This document shows, piece by piece, positions 10,415-18,835 of a DNA stretch of 64,000 bases. The position numbers and the translations under genes are program-made. Source of the DNA: an uncultured Carboxylicivirga sp. (GTDB lineage Bacteria; Bacteroidota; Bacteroidia; Bacteroidales; Marinilabiliaceae); the NCBI GenBank assembly GCA_947503525.1, contig CANNEA010000003.1:946325-1010324 (forward strand), given 5' to 3'. Position 1 is the stretch's first letter. Each line of letters begins with the position of its first letter. Below the pieces are notes generated by a model. It did not search any database and was not told the DNA's origin. It saw only the letters and a list, made by a program, of their open reading frames with translations.

Positions 10415-12150
10415 TTACTCAAGGTCGAGGCCAAACTCTTGCTTGAATTTAATCAGGTCCGGATTCTTCTCTGCCATCAATTTGAACTTATCTACCACGG
10501 TAAAGGCCTTTTTAGGACCATCTTGTTCGCCAAGAGATATTTCAAACTCCAGCGTAAGTCGGGCATTTTTGAGGGAGCGTTTTAAATACCCCGACATGGC
10601 TGATTTCTCTTTAAGTAATTCTGTCTCTTGTATTTTATTTCGAAGTTTAATTAAAAGCTTTTTCTCACCAACCAATACCGGTTTGTGGTTATCTAAAATA
10701 CTGTATAAACGAGGATTACTTTGTTGGAATGTCATGCTGTATTTTCTCCAGGATTCATCAAGGCCTTCTTGAGAAAATGATTCATTCCACGACATATCAA
10801 TTGGCTCTTCAACGACTTCAACCTTATCTGAACTTTTAGTTGAAGTAGAAGGCACCTGTACTTTCTGAGCTAGATTTTTAAGCGAGAAAGACTTTAATCC
10901 CACATTATTGCCTGTTCCTTTATTTACCGGAGGAGAACTTGGTATTTTTGTTGTGGTAACAGGTGTTTTAGAAGGTGACTTATCAACTTTAGGAGCCTTA
11001 GGTTTTGGCTTACCAACCGTAATAATTGGTATTTTACCTGACGGTTCTAGTTTTTTTTTTCAGTGACTATACGAGCCAAACGAATTAGAGCAAATTCAAT
11101 ATGCAAGCGTTTATTTTTCGCCGCCCTATACTGTTGCTCACTTTCATTAATAATTTTAAGTGCCTCATATAAGAAATCAACTGAACAAGCGGCAGCCTGT
11201 TTCAGGTACTTTTCTTTTGTACTTTGCCCTACTTCTAACAAACCTGCAGTAGCCTGATCGCGACACATTAATAAATCACGAGCATGACTATTTAAGCCTG
11301 CCATAAAGTGTTGCGCATCGAAGCCTTTGAGCAAGATGTCATTAAAAATCAGCAAACCTTGCTTATAATCTTCAGCTAAAAAAGCATCTACTAATCTAAA
11401 GTAATAGTCGTAATCCAATACATTAAGATTCTCTATTACTTGCTTGTATGTAATCTCTTTACCTGAGAAGGCAACTATCTGATCAAAGATGGACAAGGCA
11501 TCACGCATAGCTCCATCAGCCTTTTGTGCAACAACAGCCAGCCCTTCCTCTTCAACTTGAACACCTTCACTCTCTGCCACATATTTTAAATGCCCAACCG
11601 CATCACCAATAGTAATTCGATTGAAATCAAAAATCTGACAACGAGATAAAATGGTTGGAAGAATCTTGTGTTTTTCAGTAGTAGCTAAAACAAATATGGC
11701 ATGCCTTGGAGGCTCCTCCAAAGTTTTCAGAAAAGCATTAAATGCCGCCTGTGATAACATGTGGACCTCGTCAATGATATATACCGAATACGATCCCAAT
11801 TGAGGCGGAACACGTACTTTGTCAATCAAACTACGAATATCATCCACCGAGTTATTGCTCGCCGCATCCAACTCATGAATATTGTATGAACGATTCTCGT
11901 TAAACGATTCGCACGATTCACAGGTATTGCACGCTTCAAAATCCTCACTTACATTAGAACAATTGATGGTCTTGGCAAAAATACGAGCACATGTTGTTTT
12001 ACCTACGCCTCGAGAACCACAAAAGAGATAGGCATGCGCCAAATGATTACTCTTAATGGCATTCTTAAGCGTGGTAGTAATATTACCCTGCCCCACAACC
12101 GACTTAAAAGTAGCTGGTCTGTATTTCCTTGCCGAAACAATATATTCCAT
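10415..12150 (-). CDS. dnaX: DNA polymerase III subunit gamma/tau, expressed through a frameshift at A10
   Basis: Clamp-loader ATPase. The zero frame (12150 to 11047) encodes 367 residues: Walker A GSRGVGKTT (45-53), four zinc Cys (C64, C74, C77, C80), Walker B IIDEVHM and the AAA+ lid. It ends as E-K-K-N-stop directly after ten A (11060-11051). The -1 frame is open from that run through 11050-10415 with no stop and adds 211 residues: a Pro/Lys/Thr-rich linker, then a domain typical of Bacteroidota tau tails, ending EFGLDLE. A -1 shift gives 578 residues, the normal length for DnaX in this phylum. So one gene probably makes a short gamma-like and a long tau-like product; a homopolymer sequencing error is the alternative. 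A promoter lies 20 nt upstream of the ATG. Confidence 0.85.
11015..11060 (-). promoter_or_regulatory. dnaX slippery run and downstream nested hairpin
   Basis: On the coding strand, A10 (11060-11051) is followed by CTAG, which includes the zero-frame stop, and then by the inverted repeat AACCGT (11046-11041) / ACGGTT (11020-11015). This repeat encloses GGTA (11038-11035) / TACC (11031-11028). A run of this length permits both ribosomal -1 slippage and RNA polymerase slippage; the hairpin 4 nt downstream resembles a stimulator element. Confidence 0.65.
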
Positions 12151-12169
12151 GTTCAGATTTTACCGATGA

Positions 12170-12200
12170 CAAATATATATTTTCTTAGAAGCATAGCCAA
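12170..12200 (-). promoter_or_regulatory. Probable dnaX promoter
   Basis: TTG (12200-12198) and TATATTTG (12177-12170) on the minus strand are 20 nt apart, a good match to the Bacteroidota -33/-7 pattern, 20 nt before the dnaX ATG. Confidence 0.6.
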
Positions 12201-12254
12201 TAGTAGACAATGGAAGTTATTAACAAATCGATATGTTAATAAATCATTGGCCTA

Positions 12255-13112
12255 TCAACCTTTTAATCTGTTTCTATCATATAAACGAACTTTACCTGTA
12301 CGCATATCAATACCTAAAAACACATTCCAAAATGCATCTGTTTCAGGTATACTAACAGAAGCTACATACAGACATTCATCATTTTCAATTAATGGTACAG
12401 GTGTTAAATCTTCAATTACGAAACCTTCCATTATAGAATCACATACTACACCATTTCTAAGAAAGTAAACTATCGTTTTGTTTATGGTATAGTCAGAATA
12501 TGAAATAAAAGAGATTGTATCCAAATCTAAATATGTAGAACCTGAATTATAGATATATCGATTATTAAGGTGCAAGCCAATATTTATTTTATCTAAACTT
12601 ATTGTATCCTTAATAAAAAATGGAGCTTTTTGAAAGTCATAATGACGCTCTTGAATGAGACTAATTACGGCATGCCCACTGTAATCAAAATCAGAACGAT
12701 ATGTTACAATTATCTGACTCTCGATCATATCTTCATACCACTCATAATTTTTTCTATAGATGGTGTCAATTACCTCCTGATCAGCGTTAAAAACCAATAA
12801 GGCATTTAAATGATCGACCTCCAAATACCGCTCTACCATTACAGAATCTAATTTAATTCGAATCTCTTCGAAATTCTGCACCAACAAATGAGAGTTAATA
12901 GTTTTAAGTTCCTTTACAACTTCCTCAGCGTATTCATTTTTAAAATATAACAATACATGACAATCTTCATGACCATATTTACTAAGCAAATCAACAAATA
13001 CCTCTTGATCTCTATATATATTACTCTTAACCTTATCAACCGCATTATAGTCTTCCAAAGAAGAAGCTATTATAAATAAAGCTAACAACGAGTATACAAA
13101 ATGATTCATCAT
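12255..13112 (-). CDS. Hypothetical exported protein
   Basis: A 285-residue protein that I do not recognise. The first 18 residues (MMNHFVYSLLALFIIASS) look like a signal peptide or anchor. The remainder is rich in Asp, Tyr, Ile and Glu, with many short beta-type segments, and ends with a basic stretch (VRLYDRNRLKG). There are no cysteine pairs or catalytic motifs. It stands alone on the minus strand between dnaX and a conserved 178-residue protein gene, 62 bp downstream of that gene's stop. A periplasmic or outer-membrane-facing role is inferred only from the signal. Confidence 0.6.
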   Translation of the reverse strand: MMNHFVYSLLALFIIASSLEDYNAVDKVKSNIYRDQEVFVDLLSKYGHEDCHVLLYFKNEYAEEVVKELKTINSHLLVQNFEEIRIKLDSVMVERYLEVDHLNALLVFNADQEVIDTIYRKNYEWYEDMIESQIIVTYRSDFDYSGHAVISLIQERHYDFQKAPFFIKDTISLDKINIGLHLNNRYIYNSGSTYLDLDTISFISYSDYTINKTIVYFLRNGVVCDSIMEGFVIEDLTPVPLIENDECLYVASVSIPETDAFWNVFLGIDMRTGKVRLYDRNRLKG

Positions 13113-13174
13113 TGAAATATTAAAACTAATCCTAAAGCAAATAGCTATCAGCCAGTATCTATTGGCTCTTTTTC

Positions 13175-13711
13175 TTACTTCCCACTTCCTTTAAAGTAAT
13201 CCTCTTTTTCGGCAAACAGGACATTAAATGTGGTTAAGCTACCGTAAGCTCTTGTGATATATTGTTGCATATGCACTTTTTCCTCTTCATTTAAGGTGGA
13301 TGATGAATTGATATTTTGCTCCAACACCCTTAAGCGATCGCGCAACATTATAATTTTTTTAAAGAAAGTTTCCATTGGAATTTCCTTGGCTTGTAGCGAC
13401 TCGTCAGCTGGTTGTAATAGTAGTTTTCCACCTATCCATTTTTGGCCCAATTCAACTTCTGCCGGCAAAGTACCATATTCGTCCAATACTGAAGCTATAG
13501 CTCTGCGTAAATCGCGGGCCGTAACCGCCTCTCCTTTTCCTTCTTCCGGACTTTCAATAATATTAAGGTTAGTACTGGTTTTAGGAATTTCCATTTTTCC
13601 GCCCTGTTCAAAAAAGACGTCATATGCTCCCAAGCTAATTTTTGCAATAATTCCTTCACCATATCTTGGGTGTTCAACTCGTGTTCCTACTTTAATATCT
13701 ATTGTATCCAT
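13175..13711 (-). CDS. Conserved hypothetical protein with Tudor/KOW-like N-terminus
   Basis: A 178-residue cytoplasmic protein. Residues about 5-55 (VGTRVEHPRYGEGIIAKI, then a beta-rich stretch with FFEQGGKMEIPK) resemble the small SH3/Tudor-like domain found at the C-terminus of UvrD/PcrA helicases and in CarD-type RNA polymerase binders. The rest is helical with a basic patch and a conserved-looking WIGGKLLLQP. In Bacteroidota such proteins are annotated as hypothetical. Nucleic-acid or polymerase contact is inference from the N-terminal domain. Divergent from the META lipoprotein gene. Confidence 0.7.
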   Translation of the reverse strand: MDTIDIKVGTRVEHPRYGEGIIAKISLGAYDVFFEQGGKMEIPKTSTNLNIIESPEEGKGEAVTARDLRRAIASVLDEYGTLPAEVELGQKWIGGKLLLQPADESLQAKEIPMETFFKKIIMLRDRLRVLEQNINSSSTLNEEEKVHMQQYITRAYGSLTTFNVLFAEKEDYFKGSGK

Positions 13712-13790
13712 AATATTGATTGTTTAACTTGCCAGAAGTTTGGCACACTTTTAGCTAAAATACCAATTGAAAACTTTAAAACAGTATACT

Positions 13791-14255
13791 ATGAAGAGAT
13801 TTTTCATAATAGCAATGGTCGCTACTGCACTAATTAGTTGCAAGTCAGGAAAAGGAACTAGTCAAAAAAAGGTTACGCAGAATGCAAGCCAAATAGAGGC
13901 AAGCTCTTTTATGATTGAAAAAAACGTATGGGAATTAACTTCATTTCAGGGCAAATCTCCGGAAGAAGCGGGATTTACAGATCGTATCCCACATGTGGTC
14001 ATCAACAAAGAAAAAGCAAGCATGGGAGGAAACAGTGGCTGTAATTCATTTAGTGGTGGCGTTGAAGTGACCGACTACACACTTAAATTGGGTTTGTTTA
14101 TGTCTACTAAAATGTATTGCGATGGCGTTCCCGAGATTGAATTCTTTAAAATTCTGGAGGGTGAACTAGATTACAAAGTGGAAGACGAAAAGTTAAGCCT
14201 GACAAAAGACGGCCAACCAGTAATGGAATTTAGACTTAAAGAGAAAGATCAATAA
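13791..14255 (+). CDS. META-domain lipoprotein (HslJ-like)
   Basis: A 154-residue lipoprotein. The ATG at 13791 gives a short basic-hydrophobic signal ending in a lipobox (ALISC, Cys17); the longer frame would need TTG. Residues about 45-150 form a META/HslJ domain: the opening NVWELTSFQGK, the core NSGCNSFSGGVEV with its Cys, and STKMYCDG with a second Cys, the pair typical of this domain. Family members are envelope proteins linked to heat shock or novobiocin tolerance in enterics. Single-gene unit closed by a strong terminator shared with rimO. Confidence 0.85.
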   Translation: MKRFFIIAMVATALISCKSGKGTSQKKVTQNASQIEASSFMIEKNVWELTSFQGKSPEEAGFTDRIPHVVINKEKASMGGNSGCNSFSGGVEVTDYTLKLGLFMSTKMYCDGVPEIEFFKILEGELDYKVEDEKLSLTKDGQPVMEFRLKEKDQ

Positions 14256-14260
14256 TACTT

Positions 14261-14289
14261 AAAAAAGCGCCGATTGGCGCTTTTTTTTT
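14261..14289. terminator. Bidirectional rho-independent terminator
   Basis: AAAAAAGCGCC / GGCGCTTTTTT with a GATT loop and long T tracts on both strands lies between the META lipoprotein gene and rimO; it touches the rimO stop codon. Confidence 0.9.
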
Positions 14290-15592
14290 ATTTCTGAGCT
14301 ACTCCAAATAAATCATAATCTTCGGCATCGGTAATTTCAACCTGATAAAATTCGCCAATTGACAGTTCATTTTCTTCTTTATGAAGTAAAACTTCCTGAT
14401 CGACTTCCGGCGAATCGTATTCAGTACGACCAATAAAGTAATCACCTTCTTCTCTATCAACTATTACCTTAAGTGCTTTACCAACCTTAGCTTGATTTTG
14501 TTCATTGGCAATACCATTCTGAATTTCCATTATACGATCAGCTCGCTCCTGCTTCACTTCTTCAGGAATATCATCTTGATATTTTTTGTGGGCATAAGTA
14601 TCTTCTTCATGCGAATACGGGAATACACCTAGACGCTCAAAACGTACATCTTTAACAAATTCCTCCATTTCGCGGAAGTCTTGTTCGGTTTCACCCGGAT
14701 GGCCTGTAATAAAAGTGGTTCTTAAATGAATGTCAGGCACTTGTTTTCGCATTTCTTCAATCAAACGATAAGTTTGATTCTTTCTTACGCCACGACGCAT
14801 TAACTCCAACATATTATCCGAAATATGCTGAAGGGCTATATCGAGGTAATTACAGACTTTAGGATTTTCGTTCATTACCTTTAGTACATCCAAAGGAAAT
14901 CCAGCAGGATAGGCATAATGCAAACGAATCCAGTCAATACCATTTACCTTTGATAATTCGTCGATAAGGTGTGGTAGTTTATAATCTTTATATAAATCGT
15001 ATCCGTAAAAAGACAGATCCTGAGCTATCACCTGTAATTCTTTAACTCCGTTATCCGCCAAACCTTTGGCTTCATCCAACAGGTCTTCCATTTTTCTACT
15101 CTGATGTTTACCGGTAATTAATGGAATAGCACAATAACTACAAGTACGATTACATCCTTCTGAGATTTTTAAGTAGGCATAATGAGCTGGAGTTGTTAAC
15201 GAACGTTCGTTCATCAAGTCGCGACGGTAAGTCGCTCCTACTTCTGATATAATATTTTTCCAGTCAAACTTGCCAAAGAACTTATCCACTTCAGGCAATT
15301 CCTTTTTTAATTGCCCTGGGTAGCGTTCCGATAAACAGCCCATCACATACAACTGCTTGATATCACCACGCTTCTTGGCCTCAACAAATTCCAGGATGGT
15401 ATCTATGGATTCTTCTTTGGCATCACCAATAAACCCACAGGTATTAACAATGGCCACTTCACTATCAGGAGTCTCTGGGTCGTGTGCCACCTTAATATTA
15501 TTGGCTTTAAACTGACGAATCAAAAACTCACTATCAACAAGGTTTTTAGAACACCCCATTGTCACAACATCCACTTTTTTACTCTTTGCCAT
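14288..15592 (-). CDS. rimO: Ribosomal protein S12 methylthiotransferase
   Basis: A 434-residue radical-SAM methylthiotransferase that adds a methylthio group to an Asp of ribosomal protein S12. The N-terminal UPF0004 domain has three cluster cysteines (C14, C52, C86); the radical-SAM core has C147-x3-C151-x2-C154 in the motif SEGCNRTCSYC; a TRAM domain ends the protein. MGCSKNLVDSE at the start and the absence of MiaB-type features favour RimO. It lies 68 bp after ftsY with a hairpin in the gap, so it is either partly read through or separately promoted. Confidence 0.95.
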   Translation of the reverse strand: MAKSKKVDVVTMGCSKNLVDSEFLIRQFKANNIKVAHDPETPDSEVAIVNTCGFIGDAKEESIDTILEFVEAKKRGDIKQLYVMGCLSERYPGQLKKELPEVDKFFGKFDWKNIISEVGATYRRDLMNERSLTTPAHYAYLKISEGCNRTCSYCAIPLITGKHQSRKMEDLLDEAKGLADNGVKELQVIAQDLSFYGYDLYKDYKLPHLIDELSKVNGIDWIRLHYAYPAGFPLDVLKVMNENPKVCNYLDIALQHISDNMLELMRRGVRKNQTYRLIEEMRKQVPDIHLRTTFITGHPGETEQDFREMEEFVKDVRFERLGVFPYSHEEDTYAHKKYQDDIPEEVKQERADRIMEIQNGIANEQNQAKVGKALKVIVDREEGDYFIGRTEYDSPEVDQEVLLHKEENELSIGEFYQVEITDAEDYDLFGVAQK

Positions 15593-15626
15593 CTTAATAA
15601 GTACTTAAATAATTAAATACAGATAT

Positions 15627-15652
15627 AAAAAAGGCCACTATTTACAGCAGCC
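15627..15652 (-). terminator. Terminator or attenuator after ftsY
   Basis: On the minus strand GGCTGCT / AGTGGCC can pair over 7 bp (two wobbles) with a 6-nt loop, followed by TTTTTT, between ftsY and rimO. Confidence 0.6.
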
Positions 15653-15660
15653 AAAATTTC

Positions 15661-16611
15661 TTATCTAAATAGTGAATCAACAAATTCGTTTCGGTCGAAC
15701 ACTTGCAAATCATCAACGCCTTCGCCTATTCCAATATATTTAACTGGAATACTGAATTGATCTGAAACACCGATAACAACACCGCCTTTTGCCGTACCAT
15801 CCAATTTTGTAATAGCTAAAGCCGACACTTCGGTAGCTAAAGTAAATTGCTTGGCTTGTTCAAAGGCATTCTGACCCGTTGAGCCATCTAGCACTAGCAA
15901 TACTTCGTTTGGAGCATCAGGTACGATCTTCTGCATCACTCGCTTCACCTTAGTCAATTCACTCATTAAATTGATTTTATTGTGCAAACGACCGGCTGTA
16001 TCGATTATAACAACATCTGCTCCATTAGTTTTGGCAGACGATAAAGTATCAAAAGCTACAGAAGCCGGATCAGAACCCATACTTTGCTTTACAATTGGTA
16101 CATCAACGCGCTCAGCCCAAACCACTAACTGATCAATGGCAGCAGCACGAAATGTATCAGCAGCACCAAGCACTACTTTTTTACCGGCAGCTTTAAACTT
16201 GGCCGCCAACTTACCAATAGTAGTGGTTTTACCAACTCCATTAACCCCAACTACCATTATTACATATGGATGATCTGTTTTGGGCAAATCAAAATCTATG
16301 GCGTTTTCATTGGCATTTTCACCTAGGAGATCAGCGATTTCTTCACGAAGAATGTCGTTAAGCTCATTAGTACTTAAAAACTTATCCTTGGCTACACGAC
16401 TTTCTATTCGCTCAATAATTTTTAAAGTTGTATCCACTCCTACATCCGAAGTGATCAAAATCTCTTCCAGATCATCCAGAACAGAATCATCAACTTTAGT
16501 TTTACCAACCACAGCACGGGTTAGTTTTTTGAGCACACTCTCCTTTGTTTTGGCCAATCCTTTATCCAGGCTTTCCTTTTTATCCTTGGTAAAACTTCCA
16601 AAAATACCCAT
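15661..16611 (-). CDS. ftsY: Signal recognition particle receptor FtsY
   Basis: A 316-residue SRP-family GTPase, the membrane receptor that docks ribosome-SRP complexes at the translocon. The N-terminal four-helix (N) domain is followed by the G domain: G1 GVNGVGKTT near residue 122, DTFRAAA, DTAGR, TKLDGTAKGG and the closing GEGVDDLQVF. It lacks the long acidic A domain of E. coli FtsY, as is usual in Bacteroidota. It follows DUF4295 in the conserved rpmB-rpmG-DUF4295-ftsY-rimO order, with a terminator-like hairpin in the gap. Confidence 0.96.
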   Translation of the reverse strand: MGIFGSFTKDKKESLDKGLAKTKESVLKKLTRAVVGKTKVDDSVLDDLEEILITSDVGVDTTLKIIERIESRVAKDKFLSTNELNDILREEIADLLGENANENAIDFDLPKTDHPYVIMVVGVNGVGKTTTIGKLAAKFKAAGKKVVLGAADTFRAAAIDQLVVWAERVDVPIVKQSMGSDPASVAFDTLSSAKTNGADVVIIDTAGRLHNKINLMSELTKVKRVMQKIVPDAPNEVLLVLDGSTGQNAFEQAKQFTLATEVSALAITKLDGTAKGGVVIGVSDQFSIPVKYIGIGEGVDDLQVFDRNEFVDSLFR

Positions 16612-16669
16612 AGATCAATAGTTTAGAGGGCTAATATAAGCATTGATATTCATCAATAAAATTAAATAC

Positions 16670-16700
16670 AAAAAAGCTCCCTTAATTTAAGGAAGCTTTT
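16670..16700 (-). terminator. Terminator after the rpmB-rpmG-DUF4295 group
   Basis: On the minus strand AAAAGCTTCCTTAA pairs with TTAAGGGAGCTTTT, with one mismatch, followed by a T run; 23 bp after the DUF4295 stop. Confidence 0.75.
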
Positions 16701-16722
16701 AAGTTATACGGTTCATTGAACC

Positions 16723-16875
16723 TTATTTCTTGAAATACTCTTTTGTCATTTCATTAGGTACGATCTCTTCACGGAATGAATAAGCTCCAGTCTTAGGAGA
16801 TTTTACCATCTTAATTACTTTAGTGTGACCTTTACCTTCACCTTTTTGCAACGATGCAACTGCTTTCTTTGCCAT
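16723..16875 (-). CDS. DUF4295 family small protein (50 aa)
   Basis: A 50-residue basic protein: it starts MAKKAVASLQKGEGKGHTK, continues with KMVKSPKTGAYSFREE and ends MTKEYFKK before TAA at 16723. This is the small Bacteroidota-restricted DUF4295 protein that always follows the L33 gene. Its size, charge and position suggest a ribosome-associated protein, which is inference. It is 12 bp after rpmG and must be cotranscribed with it. Confidence 0.9.
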   Translation of the reverse strand: MAKKAVASLQKGEGKGHTKVIKMVKSPKTGAYSFREEIVPNEMTKEYFKK

Positions 16876-16887
16876 GGTTAATCAGTT

Positions 16888-17076
16888 TTATTTGATTTCG
16901 CGGTGTAAAGTTACACGCTTCAATATTGGATTATACTTCTTTAATTCCATACGGTCAGGAGTATTTTTCCTGTTCTTCACGGTAATATACCGGCTAGTTC
17001 CCGGCTGCCCGCTTTCTTTGTGCTCTGTGCACTCAAGAATCACTTGTACGCGATTACCTTTTGCTTTTTTAGCCAT
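16888..17076 (-). CDS. rpmG: 50S ribosomal protein L33
   Basis: A 62-residue L33. The core [22 protein letters not shown] is diagnostic. Only one cysteine (C15) is present, so the zinc ribbon's two CxxC pairs are missing: this is the zinc-independent (C-minus) form. It lies between rpmB (14 bp upstream) and DUF4295 (12 bp downstream). Confidence 0.96.
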   Translation of the reverse strand: MAKKAKGNRVQVILECTEHKESGQPGTSRYITVKNRKNTPDRMELKKYNPILKRVTLHREIK

Positions 17077-17090
17077 TTCTTACTCCCTTA

Positions 17091-17333
17091 TTAGTAGTTA
17101 GCAATAAATCCTTGTTCCTTTGCACCTTTCAAGGCAGCCAACAAACCTACTTTGTTGATCATGCGCAATCCAGCTGCAGACACTCTAAGGCTTACCCAAC
17201 GATCTTCCTCAGGTAAGTAAAACTTTTTCTTGAAAAGATTAATATCGAATCTTCTCTTGGTTCTTCTCTTCGAGTGAGAAACATTATTTCCCACCATAAA
17301 TGATTTACCAGTTATTTGACATACTCTTGACAT
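17091..17333 (-). CDS. rpmB: 50S ribosomal protein L28
   Basis: An 80-residue L28 with the family opening [10 protein letters not shown], the central [12 protein letters not shown] and the C-terminal [13 protein letters not shown]. It is first gene of the rpmB-rpmG-DUF4295 group. The 216-bp gap upstream, after the cinA stop, should hold the promoter; no clear TAnnTTTG box was found there. Confidence 0.96.
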   Translation of the reverse strand: MSRVCQITGKSFMVGNNVSHSKRRTKRRFDINLFKKKFYLPEEDRWVSLRVSAAGLRMINKVGLLAALKGAKEQGFIANY

Positions 17334-17549
17334 CTCTCAACAGTTTTTCGGATACATTTTTCAAACAGAGCGCAAAATAAGGCATTTTTCTTCAATTACG
17401 CAAATAGTACAACTACAAATATTCTGTTTTTTACTATTTTAATACTTTTTAGCAAGCCTTTATTCTTCTGAATTACTATTCCAGATTCATTATTTAATCC
17501 AAATAACAAATCACAAACATCAGTATATCTATACATTATATACTTTCTA

Positions 17550-18791
17550 TTATTTCTTCTTTATCTTCTGCAATAACATTACCATTGCCATATCAGCTGC
17601 CCTTTGAATATTTCGTTCGCGAAGCTTTCCAAATTGAAAAACCTGACTTTCCACACCAAAATCACCAGCAATTGAAATCCAAACTGTACCTAATGGCTTT
17701 TCTTCTGTACCTCCATCAGGACCAGCAATTCCGGAAGTCGCAACGGCATAATCAGCGTTTAAAGCATTTTTTGCTCCAGTGGCCATTTGCTCAACCACAG
17801 ACCGACTAACAGCACCGTACTCAATTAAATCTTCTTCACATACTCCAAGCAAATTCTGTTTAACTGCATTCTCATAGGCGATAATGCCGCCTTTAAAATA
17901 AGCTGAACTACCCGCCTTACTGGTTAATAAATGCCCAATATATCCTCCTGTACAGCTTTCAGCCACGGCAACAAATTTACTTTGCGCAATCAGCTCATTT
18001 CCTAGCAAAACCTGAACAGGCAGATCTTCATCACCGTAAATATTATCGCCAATAATTTCATGTAATGTTTCAACCAATCTAGAAATATCTTCCAGAGCGA
18101 GCTCTTCCTGATCTGTTCGAGCCGTTAAACGCAAGCGAATACGACCCGGAGAAGGCAAATAAGCCAACGAAATGTAATCTGGCATAGATTCTTCCCAATC
18201 CTCTAATTGCTCTGCCAAAACCGCCTCAGGAATATTAAATACCAAAACTGTTTTATGAATGATATTCTGTGTTTCAAAACGCATTTTTAAACGAGGAATG
18301 ATTTGATTGGCCATTGCCTCTTTCATCTCACTTGGCACGCCCGGCATAGAAACCACTACTTTTTTACCGTGATTGAACCACATTATTGGTGCTGTTCCGA
18401 CCGGATTTTTAATTGGAGTGCATTTGTCGGGCACGTAGGCCTGACTCCTATTCAATGAATTTATATTTTTTACACGCCCCTTTAGCAAATCACACAAATC
18501 ATCATACATCTGTTGATTAAAAACCAATTCAGAGTCAAAATATTCGGCTAAAGTTTCTTTAGTAATATCATCTTTGGTTGGGCCTAAACCTCCCGTCATC
18601 AGTACCACATCCACCCTGGCTATAGCTTCATCGAGACTTTCCTTAATTGCTTTGGCAGTATCCTGAATTGAAGAAATACGTGATACAGCAAACCCTTGTT
18701 TATTCAACTCCTGACCCATCCAGGCCGAATTAGTATCCACAACCTGGCCAATTAGTAATTCGTCGCCAATGGTAATTATTTCTACATTCAT
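17550..18791 (-). CDS. cinA: CinA family nicotinamide-nucleotide amidohydrolase
   Basis: A 413-residue full-length CinA. The N-terminal MoaB-like domain (MNVEIITIGDELLIGQVVDTN, then TGGLGPTKDD near residue 66) is linked to a C-terminal PncC-type amidase domain (SCTGGYIGHLLTSKAGSSAY, then TSGIAGPDGG). The C-terminal domain deamidates nicotinamide mononucleotide to nicotinate mononucleotide in pyridine-nucleotide recycling; the N-terminal domain acts as a pyrophosphatase in characterised homologues. It starts 44 bp after the M48 protease stop on the same strand. Confidence 0.94.
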   Translation of the reverse strand: MNVEIITIGDELLIGQVVDTNSAWMGQELNKQGFAVSRISSIQDTAKAIKESLDEAIARVDVVLMTGGLGPTKDDITKETLAEYFDSELVFNQQMYDDLCDLLKGRVKNINSLNRSQAYVPDKCTPIKNPVGTAPIMWFNHGKKVVVSMPGVPSEMKEAMANQIIPRLKMRFETQNIIHKTVLVFNIPEAVLAEQLEDWEESMPDYISLAYLPSPGRIRLRLTARTDQEELALEDISRLVETLHEIIGDNIYGDEDLPVQVLLGNELIAQSKFVAVAESCTGGYIGHLLTSKAGSSAYFKGGIIAYENAVKQNLLGVCEEDLIEYGAVSRSVVEQMATGAKNALNADYAVATSGIAGPDGGTEEKPLGTVWISIAGDFGVESQVFQFGKLRERNIQRAADMAMVMLLQKIKKK

Positions 18792-18835
18792 TGTTTTATT
18801 GCTTAGTCGCTAGCATTTAGTAGATAGCAAAATAA

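Noticed and set aside
10415..10903. A separate gene of 162 residues with a GTG start downstream of dnaX
   Set aside because: The frame is open without a stop up to the A10 run at 11051-11060, and the sequence is a normal tau tail, so it belongs to dnaX.
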